From the NCBI GenBank assembly GCA_947463165.1, contig CANHSW010000024.1, forward strand, positions 1-13,775: a stretch of 13,775 bases of DNA, written 5' to 3'. Made by a program: the position numbers and the translations under genes. Position 1 is the stretch's first letter. Each line of letters begins with the position of its first letter. Below, one piece after another: positions 1-7,537 of this stretch. The DNA comes from Cyanobacteriota bacterium (GTDB lineage: Bacteria; Cyanobacteriota; Cyanobacteriia; PCC-6307; Cyanobiaceae). A model generated the notes under the pieces. The model saw nothing but the letters and a program-made list of their open reading frames with translations, did not search any database and had not been told where the DNA came from.

Positions 1-636
1 GAAACCGTGGGTATCGGTGCCACAACTCAACCAGAGTCCATGCTTGGCAAGGCTGTCGGCGATCGCCTCACACACCAGCGGGGTGGGCTGCCAGCGCTCC
101 TGCATGTCGTAGTCGTACCAGGCCTCGGCGCCATCGAAACCGAGCCGGACCGCCGCCGCGATCATCCGCTGGAAGGGAAGGCGGTAGCGGGCGGGGTGGG
201 CCAGCAGCGCCAGCCCGCCGGCGGCGTGGGTGGCCTCCAGCACCGCCTCGGCCCTCAAGGCCTCACCCACCACCGCATTGCCCTGCAGGTAGGGCGTGAG
301 GCTGGGATGCACCGCTTCAAAGCCCAGGGCCAGCACATGCACCAGACAGCCCTCCAGCAGGCAGCTGATCTCCACGCCGCGCCAAAGGCTGGGTACGGGA
401 TCGCCAAGCGCCGCCGCCCGCTCGAAGTGGTCGGCGATCGGCCCATAGGCCTCAAGGCTGTGGTGGTCGGTAACCGCCATGTGCTCTAGCCCAATCTCCA
501 GGGCCTGGCGGGCCAGCTCGCCGGGGGCCATGGCGCCATCGGAATGGTGGGTGTGGCAGTGGAAATTGAACTGGCTGGGGCAGCTGCTGGACTGCACGCG
601 CCTGAGGACCGCCGCCAGGGGATGGGAGTGGCTCAT
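1..636 (-). CDS. PHP-domain metal-dependent phosphoesterase, 3' part cut by the window edge
   Basis: The first 212 codons are visible; the frame is still open at position 1. This is a polymerase-and-histidinol-phosphatase (PHP) fold protein of the TrpH/YciV-like group, which hydrolyses phosphoesters using a cluster of bound metal ions. The metal ligands are in order: H26 and H28 in NFHCHTHHSDG, D57-H58 in AVTDHHS, E89 in GVEIS, H147 in LLAHPAR, and D208/H210 in CGTDTH. The ATG is chosen because it starts next to a GGAG Shine-Dalgarno (644-647, spacing 7) and overlaps the hemJ stop as ATGA, which suggests translational coupling. The substrate cannot be told from sequence; known relatives act on 3',5'-nucleoside bisphosphates or short oligonucleotides. 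The family call is firm, the substrate open. Confidence 0.9.
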   Translation of the reverse strand, partial: MSHSHPLAAVLRRVQSSSCPSQFNFHCHTHHSDGAMAPGELARQALEIGLEHMAVTDHHSLEAYGPIADHFERAAALGDPVPSLWRGVEISCLLEGCLVHVLALGFEAVHPSLTPYLQGNAVVGEALRAEAVLEATHAAGGLALLAHPARYRLPFQRMIAAAVRLGFDGAEAWYDYDMQERWQPTPLVCEAIADSLAKHGLWLSCGTDTHGF

Positions 637-1256
637 CCCACAGCTCCGTCAGGCAATTCCGCCGCCAGCCGTTCGGCCCTTAGCCGCCGCCAGCGGGCAT
701 AGAACTGGATTGAGCCGGCCATGAACAGCACCAGGGCCACGATCAACCAGGTGGCAGCCCCGGTGGGGAACTGGTTTTTGAACACCACCAGCATCACCAC
801 GATCACCAGCAACAGGGTTGGCAGTTCATTGAGAGCCCGCAATTGCTTGGCGGACCAACCGCACTGGCCCCGTTGCAACTGGCCCATCAGTCGATAGCAG
901 AAGCCGTGGTAAGCCAGCAGGGCTAGCACAAATGCGAGCTTGGCGTGCATCCAACCCTGATGTAGCCAGGCCGGATTGACACTAAGCAGGCCCAGGGCGC
1001 AGACCACCGCCACCACCATGCCAGGAGTTGTGATGATGTTGGCCAGGCGCCGTTCCATCAGGGCGTACTGGCTTTGGAAGGCAACCCGGAGCGTTGGCTC
1101 CAGCTCAGCCGCCTCCTGGTGATAGATAAACAACCTCACCAGGTAAAACAAGCCTGCGAACCACACCACCACCCCCACGATGTGGAGGGTTTTGAACCAC
1201 AAATAGGCCTCGGGGGGCCAAATCAAGGCCAGCGAACCTGCGGTGGAAAAAGGCAT
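633..1256 (-). CDS. hemJ: HemJ-type protoporphyrinogen IX oxidase, membrane protein
   Basis: 207 residues, with high similarity as I recall it to cyanobacterial HemJ (Synechocystis Slr1790, UPF0093 family). This enzyme oxidises protoporphyrinogen IX to protoporphyrin IX, the last step shared by haem and chlorophyll synthesis. Visible family blocks are EAYLWFKTLHIVGVVVWFAG (16-35, with conserved H25), the LFYLVRLFIYH stretch, MERRLANIITTPGM (67-80), and RALNELPT (140-147). About five hydrophobic segments lie near residues 23-41, 78-94, 104-120, 147-160 and 169-186, so it is an inner or thylakoid membrane protein. Homologues usually begin only a few residues before EAYLWFK, so the ATG used here gives a slightly long N-terminus; a TTG at codon 11 is an alternative. 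No clear Shine-Dalgarno is seen. Its stop overlaps the PHP gene start by four bases. Confidence 0.93.
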   Translation of the reverse strand: MPFSTAGSLALIWPPEAYLWFKTLHIVGVVVWFAGLFYLVRLFIYHQEAAELEPTLRVAFQSQYALMERRLANIITTPGMVVAVVCALGLLSVNPAWLHQGWMHAKLAFVLALLAYHGFCYRLMGQLQRGQCGWSAKQLRALNELPTLLLVIVVMLVVFKNQFPTGAATWLIVALVLFMAGSIQFYARWRRLRAERLAAELPDGAVG

Positions 1257-1294
1257 GCGCGGACGCGGTTGTCGAGCCGGGTGCGCAACTGAAG

Positions 1295-1313
1295 CTAAGC
1301 CCAGAGGGGCTAG
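1295..1313 (-). other. Small hairpin at the end of the secreted-protein gene
   Basis: CT-A-AGCCC, loop AGAG, GGGCT-AG: a seven-pair stem with one bulged A that covers the stop codon (1310-1312) of the upstream gene on the minus strand. No T-run follows on that strand, so it is not a convincing intrinsic terminator; it may only be a weak pause or an mRNA end structure before hemJ. Confidence 0.25.
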
Positions 1314-1684
1314 GTGGGCTGGAATGCGGCCATGGGCAGCTGGGCCGGCAGCAGCTCCGGCATCGACAGCCCCGCCGGTTCAGCTGGGGAGGGGGAGCTG
1401 GGGGCCAGGCGACAGGCGCGCCGGGCCACCGCCGCCGCATAGCCCCGCTCCACCGGCCCCTGGCGGGGGCTGATCAGGCCATCGCGACAGTCCACCACCA
1501 GCCGCTCGCGCTGACCGCTTTGGTCGCTGACCCGCAACCGCAATTGCCAGGGGAATTGGGGGTTGCGGCTGAATTGATCGCCACAAACCGGGCCAAGACA
1601 CAGCCCTGGGGCGGCGGCAAGCGGCGATACAAAGCAGCAAAAACTGATCAACAGGCAGACGCAAACCAGGACAGTGCAAGGCAA
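1310..1684 (-). CDS. Small secreted protein of unknown function
   Basis: I do not recognise a named family. From a TTG at 1684-1682 it encodes 124 residues: a short N-terminus, a strongly hydrophobic segment (TVLVCVCLLISFCCFVSPLA) that reads as a signal peptide, a likely cleavage site after AAA, then a small domain with four cysteines around LCLGPVCGDQ, the stretch LRLRVSDQSGQRERLVVDCR, and GYAAAVARRACRLAP. The last 30 residues are Pro/Ala-rich. The frame is open up to a TTG at 1837 that overlaps the uvrC stop (TTGA), but those 51 extra codons are made of 15- and 21-base repeats and precede the signal peptide, so I prefer the later start. No good ribosome site supports either start. The gene lies between uvrC and hemJ on the same strand. 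It is probably a real periplasmic or lumenal protein; the exact start is uncertain. Confidence 0.6.
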   Translation of the reverse strand: MPCTVLVCVCLLISFCCFVSPLAAAPGLCLGPVCGDQFSRNPQFPWQLRLRVSDQSGQRERLVVDCRDGLISPRQGPVERGYAAAVARRACRLAPSSPSPAEPAGLSMPELLPAQLPMAAFQPT

Positions 1685-1694
1685 ACCTTGCTTG

Positions 1695-1724
1695 CCGAGG
1701 GAATCGCTGCCCAGGGAATCTCTG
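1695..1724. repeat. 15-base tandem repeat, two units
   Basis: Units 1695-1709 (CCGAGGGAATCGCTG) and 1710-1724 (CCCAGGGAATCTCTG) are adjacent and match at 12 of 15 positions. On the minus strand they would encode RDSLG and SDSLG just before the signal peptide of the secreted protein. The AGGGAATC core resembles cores in the uvrC and dapF tail repeats. Confidence 0.75.
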
Positions 1725-1763
1725 GACAGCCCTGGGCCAGCTGGCCAGCTCAAACGCAGAGCC

Positions 1764-1829
1764 TTGATCAGCAGTGCCCAGCAACCGATAAGCAGTGGCC
1801 ACCCACTGATCAGCATTGCCCAGCAACCG
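1764..1829. repeat. 21-base tandem repeat between uvrC and the secreted-protein gene
   Basis: Three consecutive 21-base units start at 1764, 1785 and 1806. Units 1 and 3 share GATCAGCA(G/T)TGCCCAGCAA, and the match extends three more bases (23 bases, one mismatch, 42 apart). Unit 2 is more diverged but keeps A-AGCAGTGGCCA. Being a multiple of three, the repeat leaves the minus-strand frame open and would encode a seven-residue pattern (GCWAMLIS, GWPLLI, GCWALLI). Confidence 0.8.
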
Positions 1830-1833
1830 GCGT

Positions 1834-4056
1834 TCAACAGGCCAACTCCAACAATTGCTCAGGGTTTGAGTTGGCCTGCTCAGGGGCCGCAGCCTCAATT
1901 TCGGTTGGCAGCTGAGCTCCTGAGGGGTTTGGGGCTGAGCAATTCGCTGCATTCTTACTCAATACTGGAATCTCGGCCCCCTCAAAAAGCTGATCAGAGA
2001 TCTGATCCTCAAAAATCTGATGATCAGGGATTTGACCTTCAAAAATTTGATCTTCAAAAAACTGATCGTCAGGGATCTGGTCTAAATCGCTGGGTTGTTG
2101 CGCTTCTTGGGGGTGGAAGTACTCCCAGATTTGACTGGCCAGCACGGCACCGACGCCAGGGGCGGCGGCGAGGGTTTGCTGACTGGCCAGTTGGATGGCA
2201 TCGATGGAACGGAAGTGGGCCAGCAGCTCCTTGACCCGCTTGGGACCGAGCCCGGGGATATCGGAAAGGCGCGAACGCTTCATCCGCTCGCCCCGCTGCT
2301 GGCGATGGAAACTGACGGCAAAGCGGTGGGCCTCATCCCGCAGGCGCCGCAACACCTGCACCCCCAATTGCTCGGCCTCGCTGACCAGGGGCTGCTTGGC
2401 GCCGGGCAGGAACACCTCCTCCCTTTGCTTGGCCAGGGAGCACACAAATAACTCGTCATCTAGACGCAATTCCCGCAGGGCCTCCATCACCGCCGAGAGC
2501 TGGCCCTTGCCGCCGTCAATCATCACCAGGTCGGGCCAATCATTGAAACCGGCGGTATGCAGGGCACTGGCTGCCCCCAACCGCAGCTGCTGGAGATCAG
2601 CCCCCTCCGCCTTGGCCTGGGCCCAGCGCCGGAAGCGGCGGCGCATGATCTCGGCCATGGCCATGAAGTCGTCGGAGTGGCCGGCGCGAATCGAACTGCT
2701 CTGAATTTTGTATTTGCGGTAATGCTGCTTAGCCGGCAGACCGTCGATGAACACCACCTGGGAAGCCACCGCATCGCTGCCCTGAATGTGACTGATGTCA
2801 TAACCCTCAATGCGGCGCGGTGGATTGGCCAATTCGAGCAACTGGGCCAGATCCTCTAAGGCCAGCAAGTTCTGTTCACTGGCCCGCTGGGCCCGCTGCA
2901 ACTCATAGCTGGCGTTGCGCACCACCAACTCGATCAACTCCAGCTTGGGGGCCCGCTGCGGCACCGCCAAGTGCACGCGGCGGCCGCGCTGCTCGCTGAG
3001 CCAGGTTTCAATCAAAGACTGCTGGGGCAGGGGGTAATGGAGCAATACTTCGGGCGGAATCTCCACAGACTCCACCTGGCTGTAGTGCTCCTCCACCACC
3101 CGCTGCAAGATCAGGCCCCAATCACTTTCGGGCATACCCGCAGCGTCGGCGGTGTAGCCCAGCCGGCCCACCAACTTGCCGGCGCGCATCTGGAACAACT
3201 GCACGGCGGCCACCCTGTCATCGGCGGCCAGGGCGATCACATCGCGACTCACCGAGCTATCGCCCAGGCTCATCTTTTGATCGGTTGTAAGACTATCCAG
3301 GCCCTGCAGTTGATCGCGAACCAGAGCAGCGGCTTCAAAGTCTAAGCGCTCGGCATAGCTTTCCATCTTCTGATGCAGCAGCTGCAGCAACTCGTCATTG
3401 CGGCCCTGAAACACCATCGCCACCTGCCTGAGGCTGCGGTGATAGTCATCGGAGCTGATCTTTTGCTGGCAGACGCCTGGACAACGGCCGATGTCGTAAT
3501 TGAGACAGGTGCGGTCTCTGTAAAGGGGTTGGGGGCGTTGCCGCAGCGGGAATACCCGCTTCACCAGGGCCAGGGTGCGGCGCAGCAGGCCCACATCCAC
3601 GTAGGGACCATAAAAGCGGTCCAGGGGCTTACGGAAACGCCGCTGCCGGGTGATAAAAATACGCGGATAGGACTCACTCCAGGTAATGCAAAGGTAGGGA
3701 TATTTTTTATCATCCTTGAGCAGCACATTAAAATGCGGCTGGTGATTCTTGATTAAATTTGACTCAAGAGCTAGCGCTTCGGCTTCGGTATCGGTAACAA
3801 TGAACTCAATCTCACAGACCTGGCGCACCATCAAGGTGATGCGGGGGCTATGGCCATGGGCCGAGCCGGCCTGGAAGTAGCTGCGCACCCGATTGCGCAA
3901 TACCTTGGCCTTACCGATATAGAGAATGCGATCGTCACCGTCGCGCATCAAATAGCAACCTGGCTCCGAGGGCAGGTCCTTGAGCCGCTGCTGCAGCCTT
4001 TGCGGCTGTTGGAGCAGCGGCACACCGCCGAGGCCAGCAGGGGTGTCCAGACTCAC
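1834..4056 (-). CDS. uvrC: UvrABC excision nuclease subunit C with a repeat-built C-terminal tail
   Basis: 740 residues. UvrC makes both incisions beside a DNA lesion during nucleotide excision repair. Visible domains: GIY-YIG nuclease (about 28-107, [22 protein letters not shown]), a cysteine cluster (C184, C192, C196 in [13 protein letters not shown]), the UVR motif for UvrB binding (about 228-255), the RNase H-like nuclease with D420 ([10 protein letters not shown]) and D514 ([11 protein letters not shown]), and a tandem helix-hairpin-helix (about 595-650). E. coli UvrC uses four cysteines for an iron-sulfur cluster; the position of the first one is occupied here by Arg174, as far as I can align it. 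The family normally ends near residue 650; the remaining 90 residues are Asp/Gln/Ile/Phe-rich repeats followed by a Pro/Ala/Asn tail. The start is GTG, overlapping the previous stop as GTGA. Confidence 0.97.
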   Translation of the reverse strand: MSLDTPAGLGGVPLLQQPQRLQQRLKDLPSEPGCYLMRDGDDRILYIGKAKVLRNRVRSYFQAGSAHGHSPRITLMVRQVCEIEFIVTDTEAEALALESNLIKNHQPHFNVLLKDDKKYPYLCITWSESYPRIFITRQRRFRKPLDRFYGPYVDVGLLRRTLALVKRVFPLRQRPQPLYRDRTCLNYDIGRCPGVCQQKISSDDYHRSLRQVAMVFQGRNDELLQLLHQKMESYAERLDFEAAALVRDQLQGLDSLTTDQKMSLGDSSVSRDVIALAADDRVAAVQLFQMRAGKLVGRLGYTADAAGMPESDWGLILQRVVEEHYSQVESVEIPPEVLLHYPLPQQSLIETWLSEQRGRRVHLAVPQRAPKLELIELVVRNASYELQRAQRASEQNLLALEDLAQLLELANPPRRIEGYDISHIQGSDAVASQVVFIDGLPAKQHYRKYKIQSSSIRAGHSDDFMAMAEIMRRRFRRWAQAKAEGADLQQLRLGAASALHTAGFNDWPDLVMIDGGKGQLSAVMEALRELRLDDELFVCSLAKQREEVFLPGAKQPLVSEAEQLGVQVLRRLRDEAHRFAVSFHRQQRGERMKRSRLSDIPGLGPKRVKELLAHFRSIDAIQLASQQTLAAAPGVGAVLASQIWEYFHPQEAQQPSDLDQIPDDQFFEDQIFEGQIPDHQIFEDQISDQLFEGAEIPVLSKNAANCSAPNPSGAQLPTEIEAAAPEQANSNPEQLLELAC
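1838..1878. repeat. 11-base perfect inverted repeat at the 3' end of uvrC
   Basis: CAGGCCAACTC (1838-1848) and GAGTTGGCCTG (1868-1878) are exact reverse complements with a 19-base loop. On the minus strand the hairpin sits in the last codons of uvrC and ends one base before the stop codon (1834-1836). No T-run follows, so it is not a standard intrinsic terminator. It could protect the mRNA end, slow termination, or attenuate the downstream genes. Confidence 0.8.
1990..2091. repeat. 15-base tandem repeats coding for the UvrC tail
   Basis: Clean 15-base units run at 2002-2016, 2017-2031, 2032-2046, 2047-2061 and 2062-2076, with a 12-base partial unit before and a degenerate unit after. Each begins (C/T)TGA(T/C) on the plus strand, and they come in two types, ending TCAAAAAT/A or TCAGGGAT. 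On the coding strand they give a pentapeptide-like series: [25 protein letters not shown] (approximate register). Base composition is much richer in A/T than the flanks. Confidence 0.88.
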
Positions 4057-4535
4057 CCGCCGTAGGCCCAGCCGGTGCTGGCCAAATCCAGGCCCAGGCC
4101 GTCGCGCAGCAGCACCGCCGTCTTCACCTCGGCCACAAACACGGTGTGATCACCGGCCGCCACCTGACCCACCAGCTCGCATTCCACGGCGCCGAGGCCG
4201 TCGCTGAGGATCGGCAGACCCAGTTCACCGCGCTGGTAGGGGGCGGCATCGAAACGGCCGCCAATGCCCTGCTGGGGCTTGAAAAACACAGCGGCCAGAT
4301 CCTTTTGGCTCTGATCGAGCACGTTGAGGCTGAAGCGACCGGTGCGTTGGATCATGCCATTGCTGGTGCTGTCGGCCCGCACGGCGATCACCACCAGGGG
4401 CGGCTCGAAGGAACCCTGGGTGACCCAGCTGGCGGTGAAGCCATTCACCTCCTCCCCCTCGGCCACCCCGCAGATGAACAGACCATGGGGGATCTTGCGC
4501 AGCAGGGTTTTCTTGGCAGCGGCGTCAAGGGCCAT
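4053..4535 (-). CDS. Flavin reductase-like FMN-binding domain protein
   Basis: 160 residues, covering a single flavin reductase-like (split-barrel, FMN-binding) domain. Members reduce flavin with NAD(P)H or use bound FMN in electron transfer. Family signals are [18 protein letters not shown] (31-48), the [16 protein letters not shown] region (71-86), [10 protein letters not shown] (128-137), and the GWAYGG C-terminus. In cyanobacteria this domain is also found fused to the C-terminus of flavodiiron proteins; here it stands alone. The stop overlaps the uvrC GTG start (GTGA), so it is probably the first gene of the uvrC-hemJ unit. No good Shine-Dalgarno is seen before the ATG. Physiological partner is unknown. 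The domain call is strong, the role is not. Confidence 0.88.
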   Translation of the reverse strand: MALDAAAKKTLLRKIPHGLFICGVAEGEEVNGFTASWVTQGSFEPPLVVIAVRADSTSNGMIQRTGRFSLNVLDQSQKDLAAVFFKPQQGIGGRFDAAPYQRGELGLPILSDGLGAVECELVGQVAAGDHTVFVAEVKTAVLLRDGLGLDLASTGWAYGG

Positions 4536-4628
4536 GGGCGCAGGGGGGTTGGCAAGCAGCTTGACTCTAGGAATGGCTGGACAGCTGCAGCCCAGTTACA
4601 GCCCCACAGGCCCCATAAGCTGGCCTTC
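4536..4628. promoter_or_regulatory. Divergent intergenic region between the flavin reductase gene and coaD
   Basis: This 93-base gap must hold the signals for both the leftward uvrC unit and rightward coaD. A TTGACT (4561-4566) matches the -35 consensus on the plus strand, but no convincing -10 box lies 16-18 bases downstream (the region there is GCTGCA). On the minus strand only weak -10-like sequence is visible (TAGAGT, near 4563-4568). I mark it as a promoter region by position; no promoter is proven. Confidence 0.35.
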
Positions 4629-5141
4629 ATGCGAGCTCTCTACCCAGGCAGCTTCGACCCACTCACCCTCGGGCATCTCGATTTGATCGAGCGCAGCGCC
4701 CGCCTGTTCGATTCGGTGGTGGTGGCGGTGCTGGAAAACCCCAACAAGCAGGCGGCCTTCCCCCTGGAGCAAAGGCTGACCCAACTGCGGCAGGCCACGC
4801 GCCATCTCATCGCGGTGGAGGTGGCCAGTTTCGATGGCCTCACCGTGGAGTTCGCCCGCCACTGCCAGGCCCAGGTGATCCTGCGGGGTCTGCGCGCCCT
4901 CAGTGATTTCGAATTTGAATTGCAAATAGCCCACACCAACCACAGCCTGGCTCCCCAGGTGGAGACCCTCTTCCTGGCCACCTCCGTGCAGCACAGCTTT
5001 CTAAGCAGCTCGGTGGTTAAGGAGGTGGCCCGCTTTGGCGGCGATGTGCGCCATCTGGTGCCGCCGGCGGTGGCAGCTGACCTGGCCAGGCTCTTTAATC
5101 GGGTGGCTTCCGAGAGCACCCGCCAGGACCCCCATGGCTGA
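4629..5141 (+). CDS. coaD: Phosphopantetheine adenylyltransferase
   Basis: 170 residues, the normal length for CoaD. It transfers an adenylyl group from ATP to 4'-phosphopantetheine, the fourth step of coenzyme A synthesis, in the cytoplasm. The nucleotidyltransferase motif is [17 protein letters not shown] (4-20, with T/L-x-GH ending at H16). [14 protein letters not shown] (86-99) is the family substrate-binding stretch, and LSSSVVKEV (125-133) is the ISSS-x-(V/I)K ATP-binding motif. The ATG at 4629 is chosen because it begins exactly at the family N-terminus ([11 protein letters not shown]). The frame is open well upstream, but that part is antisense to the flavin reductase gene. There is no clear Shine-Dalgarno. 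It overlaps the next gene by 8 bases. Confidence 0.97.
   Translation: MRALYPGSFDPLTLGHLDLIERSARLFDSVVVAVLENPNKQAAFPLEQRLTQLRQATRHLIAVEVASFDGLTVEFARHCQAQVILRGLRALSDFEFELQIAHTNHSLAPQVETLFLATSVQHSFLSSSVVKEVARFGGDVRHLVPPAVAADLARLFNRVASESTRQDPHG
5125..5128 (+). promoter_or_regulatory. Ribosome binding site of the cdv3-like gene
   Basis: AGGA inside the last codons of coaD, five bases before the ATG at 5134. It supports that ATG against the upstream in-frame start at 5035, which lies deep inside coaD. Confidence 0.6.
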
Positions 5142-6057
5142 ACCGATCATCGCCGTGCTCGAACAGCTCGACCAGCTCGAGGACATCGTGCTGGAGGGCA
5201 GCCGCATCCCCTTCAGCGGCGGGCGGCTGGTAAATGAACAGGACGCCGTTGAAGTGATCGACGCCCTGCGCGATGCCCTGCCGGTGCAGCTAAACCAGGC
5301 GGTGGAGCTGATCCGCCAGCGGGAGGAGTTCATCGAAAAGGCCCGCGCCCAGGCAGAGGAGATCGTGGCCCAGGGCAAGCGCGAGCGGGAACAGCTGATC
5401 CAGACCGCCTCGGTGCGCCAGGAGGCCGAACGCCAGGTGGTGGAGATGCGGGAGCAGGCCCGCCAGCAGTGCGAGCAGCTGCAGATGCAAGTGCGCCAGC
5501 AGGTGGCCCAGGCCGAACAGGACCACCAGACCCGCCTGGCCCAGATGGAGCAGCAGTTTGCTGCGCGCCGCCAGCAGCTAGAGCAGGAGGCCGCCGACCG
5601 CAACCGCCAGCTGGTGGAACAGCACGAGCGCAGCCGCCAGCAGGCCATGGGGGAGCTGGAACAGATGCGCCAAGAAGGCCTGAGGCTGCAAAGAGAAAGC
5701 CAGGTGGAGGCGGAGCGGTTGCAGAACGACGCCCTGCAGTTCCGCCAGCAGACCCAACAGCAGTGCGATGCCCTGGTGAGCCGCAGCCGCCAGGAGGCCG
5801 CCGCCATCCAGGAGGGCGCCAACAACTACGCCGAACAGGTGCTGGGGGAACTGGAGAATCGGCTCAAGGAAATGAGCCAAGTGGTGCTCGGGGGCAGACA
5901 GGAACTGGGCCGCATGATGGCCGCCCAAATCACCGCCGGCGACCGCCAGCGCTCACCCCTGGCACCTGATCAACCAGCCCCATCCGCCCCCAGCCAGGGG
6001 AGCCGCAGCCGGCGAGTGGCCAACAGGCTCCGCAATGTGGCCGACCGCTTCGGCTGA
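5134..6057 (+). CDS. Cdv3/DivIVA-like coiled-coil protein
   Basis: 307 residues. The N-terminus (residues 1-60, with [17 protein letters not shown] and [17 protein letters not shown]) matches my memory of a cyanobacterial family annotated as DivIVA-like or ATP synthase b-subunit-like, to which the division protein Cdv3 of Synechococcus elongatus belongs. Residues 60-250 are an almost unbroken Gln/Glu/Arg/Ala-rich coiled coil. A conserved-looking stretch follows ([21 protein letters not shown]), then a Pro/Ser linker and a basic C-terminus ([17 protein letters not shown]). No signal peptide or membrane segment is visible. The start is supported by an AGGA ribosome site, and the 8-base overlap with coaD suggests co-translation. 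Its role is probably structural, in cell division or pole organisation; that is inference from the family, and coiled-coil bias makes similarity less reliable. Confidence 0.75.
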   Translation: MAEPIIAVLEQLDQLEDIVLEGSRIPFSGGRLVNEQDAVEVIDALRDALPVQLNQAVELIRQREEFIEKARAQAEEIVAQGKREREQLIQTASVRQEAERQVVEMREQARQQCEQLQMQVRQQVAQAEQDHQTRLAQMEQQFAARRQQLEQEAADRNRQLVEQHERSRQQAMGELEQMRQEGLRLQRESQVEAERLQNDALQFRQQTQQQCDALVSRSRQEAAAIQEGANNYAEQVLGELENRLKEMSQVVLGGRQELGRMMAAQITAGDRQRSPLAPDQPAPSAPSQGSRSRRVANRLRNVADRFG

Positions 6058-6060
6058 CTT

Positions 6061-7533
6061 TTAGCCGGGCTGGGCGCTGCACAACTGGGTTTGGAGCACC
6101 TGGAGCAGCACCTGGCGAATCGTGTCATTGGGCACGCTGGCGCCGTTGCTGATCGTGCTCACGTAGCGGGGGCCATCGGCGGTCTCCAGCACCCCGCTGA
6201 TCGAACGCACTCCGGTGAGCGTGCCGGTTTTGGCGAATAGCCGACCTTCAATCGGGGTGCCGATATAAAGGTTGCGCAGGGTGCCGCGCCGGCCTGCCAC
6301 GGCCATGGAGGCCAGGTACTGGTTGGCATAGGGATGCTGATTCATCCTCAGCAGCAGGGCCGCCAGAAAACGACTGGTAAGCCGGTTGCTGCGATCCAGG
6401 CCACTGCCATCGGCCACAATCACCCCCTCCATCGGCAGTCCCTGCTCCGCCAACCACTGCATCTCGCGGCTGCGGGCCTGCTGCAGGTCCCAGGTGCCAG
6501 CACCCTGGCGCAGGAGCACCTCAGCAGTGAAGTTATGGCTCTCGGTATTGGCCAGGCTGAGCAGGTTGAACATCGGCGCCGAGGGCTCCTGGTGCACCAG
6601 CACCGCATCAGCGGGTATGGGCAGGCGGGCGGAAACCAGGCTGAGCTGGGCCTTGCTGCCCTGCTGGGCCAGGGATTTAGCCAGCAGGCTGCTCAACCGG
6701 GCCGGTGGATTGGCGACGGCGGCGTAGACGGCGTTACTGGTGACGGCCAGGCGGGTTACCGGGGCGCCGTAGGAGTAAAAGCGGTCGTCTGGATTCCAAC
6801 CCTGGGGCCACCAGGCCTGGGGTGGCTCCTCGGCCAGCTGCAGCCGCAGCAGCGTGGGCTGGAGGCCATCGCCACCATTGGCATTGGCACTGGCATTGGT
6901 GGCAAGAGCGAGGCGGGCAAAGCGCTGCAACTGGGGCAGGGCCAGATCCGGATCGCCCTCGCCGGTGAGCCGGAAGCTGCCGTCACCCAGGCGCCACAGC
7001 TGGGTATTGAGGCGATAGTCGGGGCCGAGACGATCCAGGGCGTAGGCCGTGCTCACCAGTTTTTGATTGGAGGCCGGCAGGCGCGGTGCCTGGCCATTGA
7101 CATCGGCCAACAACCTGCCCTGGGCGTCGGCGACGCTGATGCTCCACACAGCTGCTTCGCCACCGACGATGGCCCGCAGGCGCTGTTGCAGGGCCGGGCA
7201 ACTCACCTGGCCCTGCAACAGCGGCAGCCCCAGGGGCGGCGGCGAGGCGGGCAGGGAGGCCAGGGGAATCTGGTACTGGCCCGGTGCGTAGGGGCTGAGG
7301 CTGGGTCCCCGATGCACCTCAGCCGGCTCGGATTGGGCAGCGCGGCCCTGATTCGCTTCACCTGCCGCCGTTACTGCCGCCGCCTGTACTGCCGCCTGTA
7401 CTGCCGCCTGAGCTACCAGCTGCAGGGGCGCCAGAGGCTTTGCCACAGCAGACTTGGGCTGGCTAGCGAGTAGCGGTAGACCGGCGAGCAGGGTGAGGTG
7501 CCACAGGGCGAGGCTGGAGAGAACAGCGGCCAT
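6061..7533 (-). CDS. dacB: D-Ala-D-Ala carboxypeptidase/endopeptidase, PBP4 type (peptidase S13)
   Basis: 490 residues. PBP4 enzymes cleave terminal D-alanine and D-Ala-mDAP cross-links of peptidoglycan in the periplasm. All three penicillin-binding motifs are present: SNQK (155-158, nucleophile S155), SHN (332-334) and KTGT (435-438), plus the S13 signature DGSGLDRSNRLTS (375-387). The N-terminus has a hydrophobic segment (about 4-22) that fits a signal peptide or anchor, followed by an Ala/Val/Gln repeat (42-53) and a Pro-rich linker to about residue 105. The SxxK to SxN distance is 177 residues, compared with about 244 in E. coli PBP4 as I remember it, so the inserted domains are compact. 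The start lies 4 bases after the DUF4330 stop with a G-rich ribosome site. It converges with the cdv3-like gene, 3 bases apart. Confidence 0.94.
   Translation of the reverse strand: MAAVLSSLALWHLTLLAGLPLLASQPKSAVAKPLAPLQLVAQAAVQAAVQAAAVTAAGEANQGRAAQSEPAEVHRGPSLSPYAPGQYQIPLASLPASPPPLGLPLLQGQVSCPALQQRLRAIVGGEAAVWSISVADAQGRLLADVNGQAPRLPASNQKLVSTAYALDRLGPDYRLNTQLWRLGDGSFRLTGEGDPDLALPQLQRFARLALATNASANANGGDGLQPTLLRLQLAEEPPQAWWPQGWNPDDRFYSYGAPVTRLAVTSNAVYAAVANPPARLSSLLAKSLAQQGSKAQLSLVSARLPIPADAVLVHQEPSAPMFNLLSLANTESHNFTAEVLLRQGAGTWDLQQARSREMQWLAEQGLPMEGVIVADGSGLDRSNRLTSRFLAALLLRMNQHPYANQYLASMAVAGRRGTLRNLYIGTPIEGRLFAKTGTLTGVRSISGVLETADGPRYVSTISNGASVPNDTIRQVLLQVLQTQLCSAQPG
7385..7408. repeat. 12-base tandem repeat in the dacB leader region
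   Basis: Two perfect adjacent copies of TGTACTGCCGCC (7385-7396, 7397-7408), with a third diverged copy at the left side (TTACTGCCGCC). On the coding strand it produces the AAVQAAVQAAAV series between the signal-like segment and the enzyme domain. Confidence 0.75.
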
Positions 7534-7537
7534 CTGC

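Noticed and set aside
59..66. GCGATCGC palindrome (HIP1 of cyanobacteria)
   Set aside because: I noticed only this copy. HIP1-rich genomes would show several in 13 kb, so it carries little information beyond agreeing with a HIP1-poor picocyanobacterium.
2002..2076. UvrC tail as a pentapeptide-repeat (A(D/N)LXX) beta-helix
   Set aside because: The period is five, but the units (DQIFE type) lack the central Leu and preceding Asp/Asn pattern of that family.
5001..5825. 274-codon minus-strand open frame
   Set aside because: Ser/Trp/Arg/Cys-rich shadow of the Gln/Glu-rich coiled-coil gene on the plus strand.
6334..7473. 379-codon plus-strand open frame
   Set aside because: It is antisense to dacB, which has all S13 motifs. 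The frame has no recognisable domain and is explained by high GC content.
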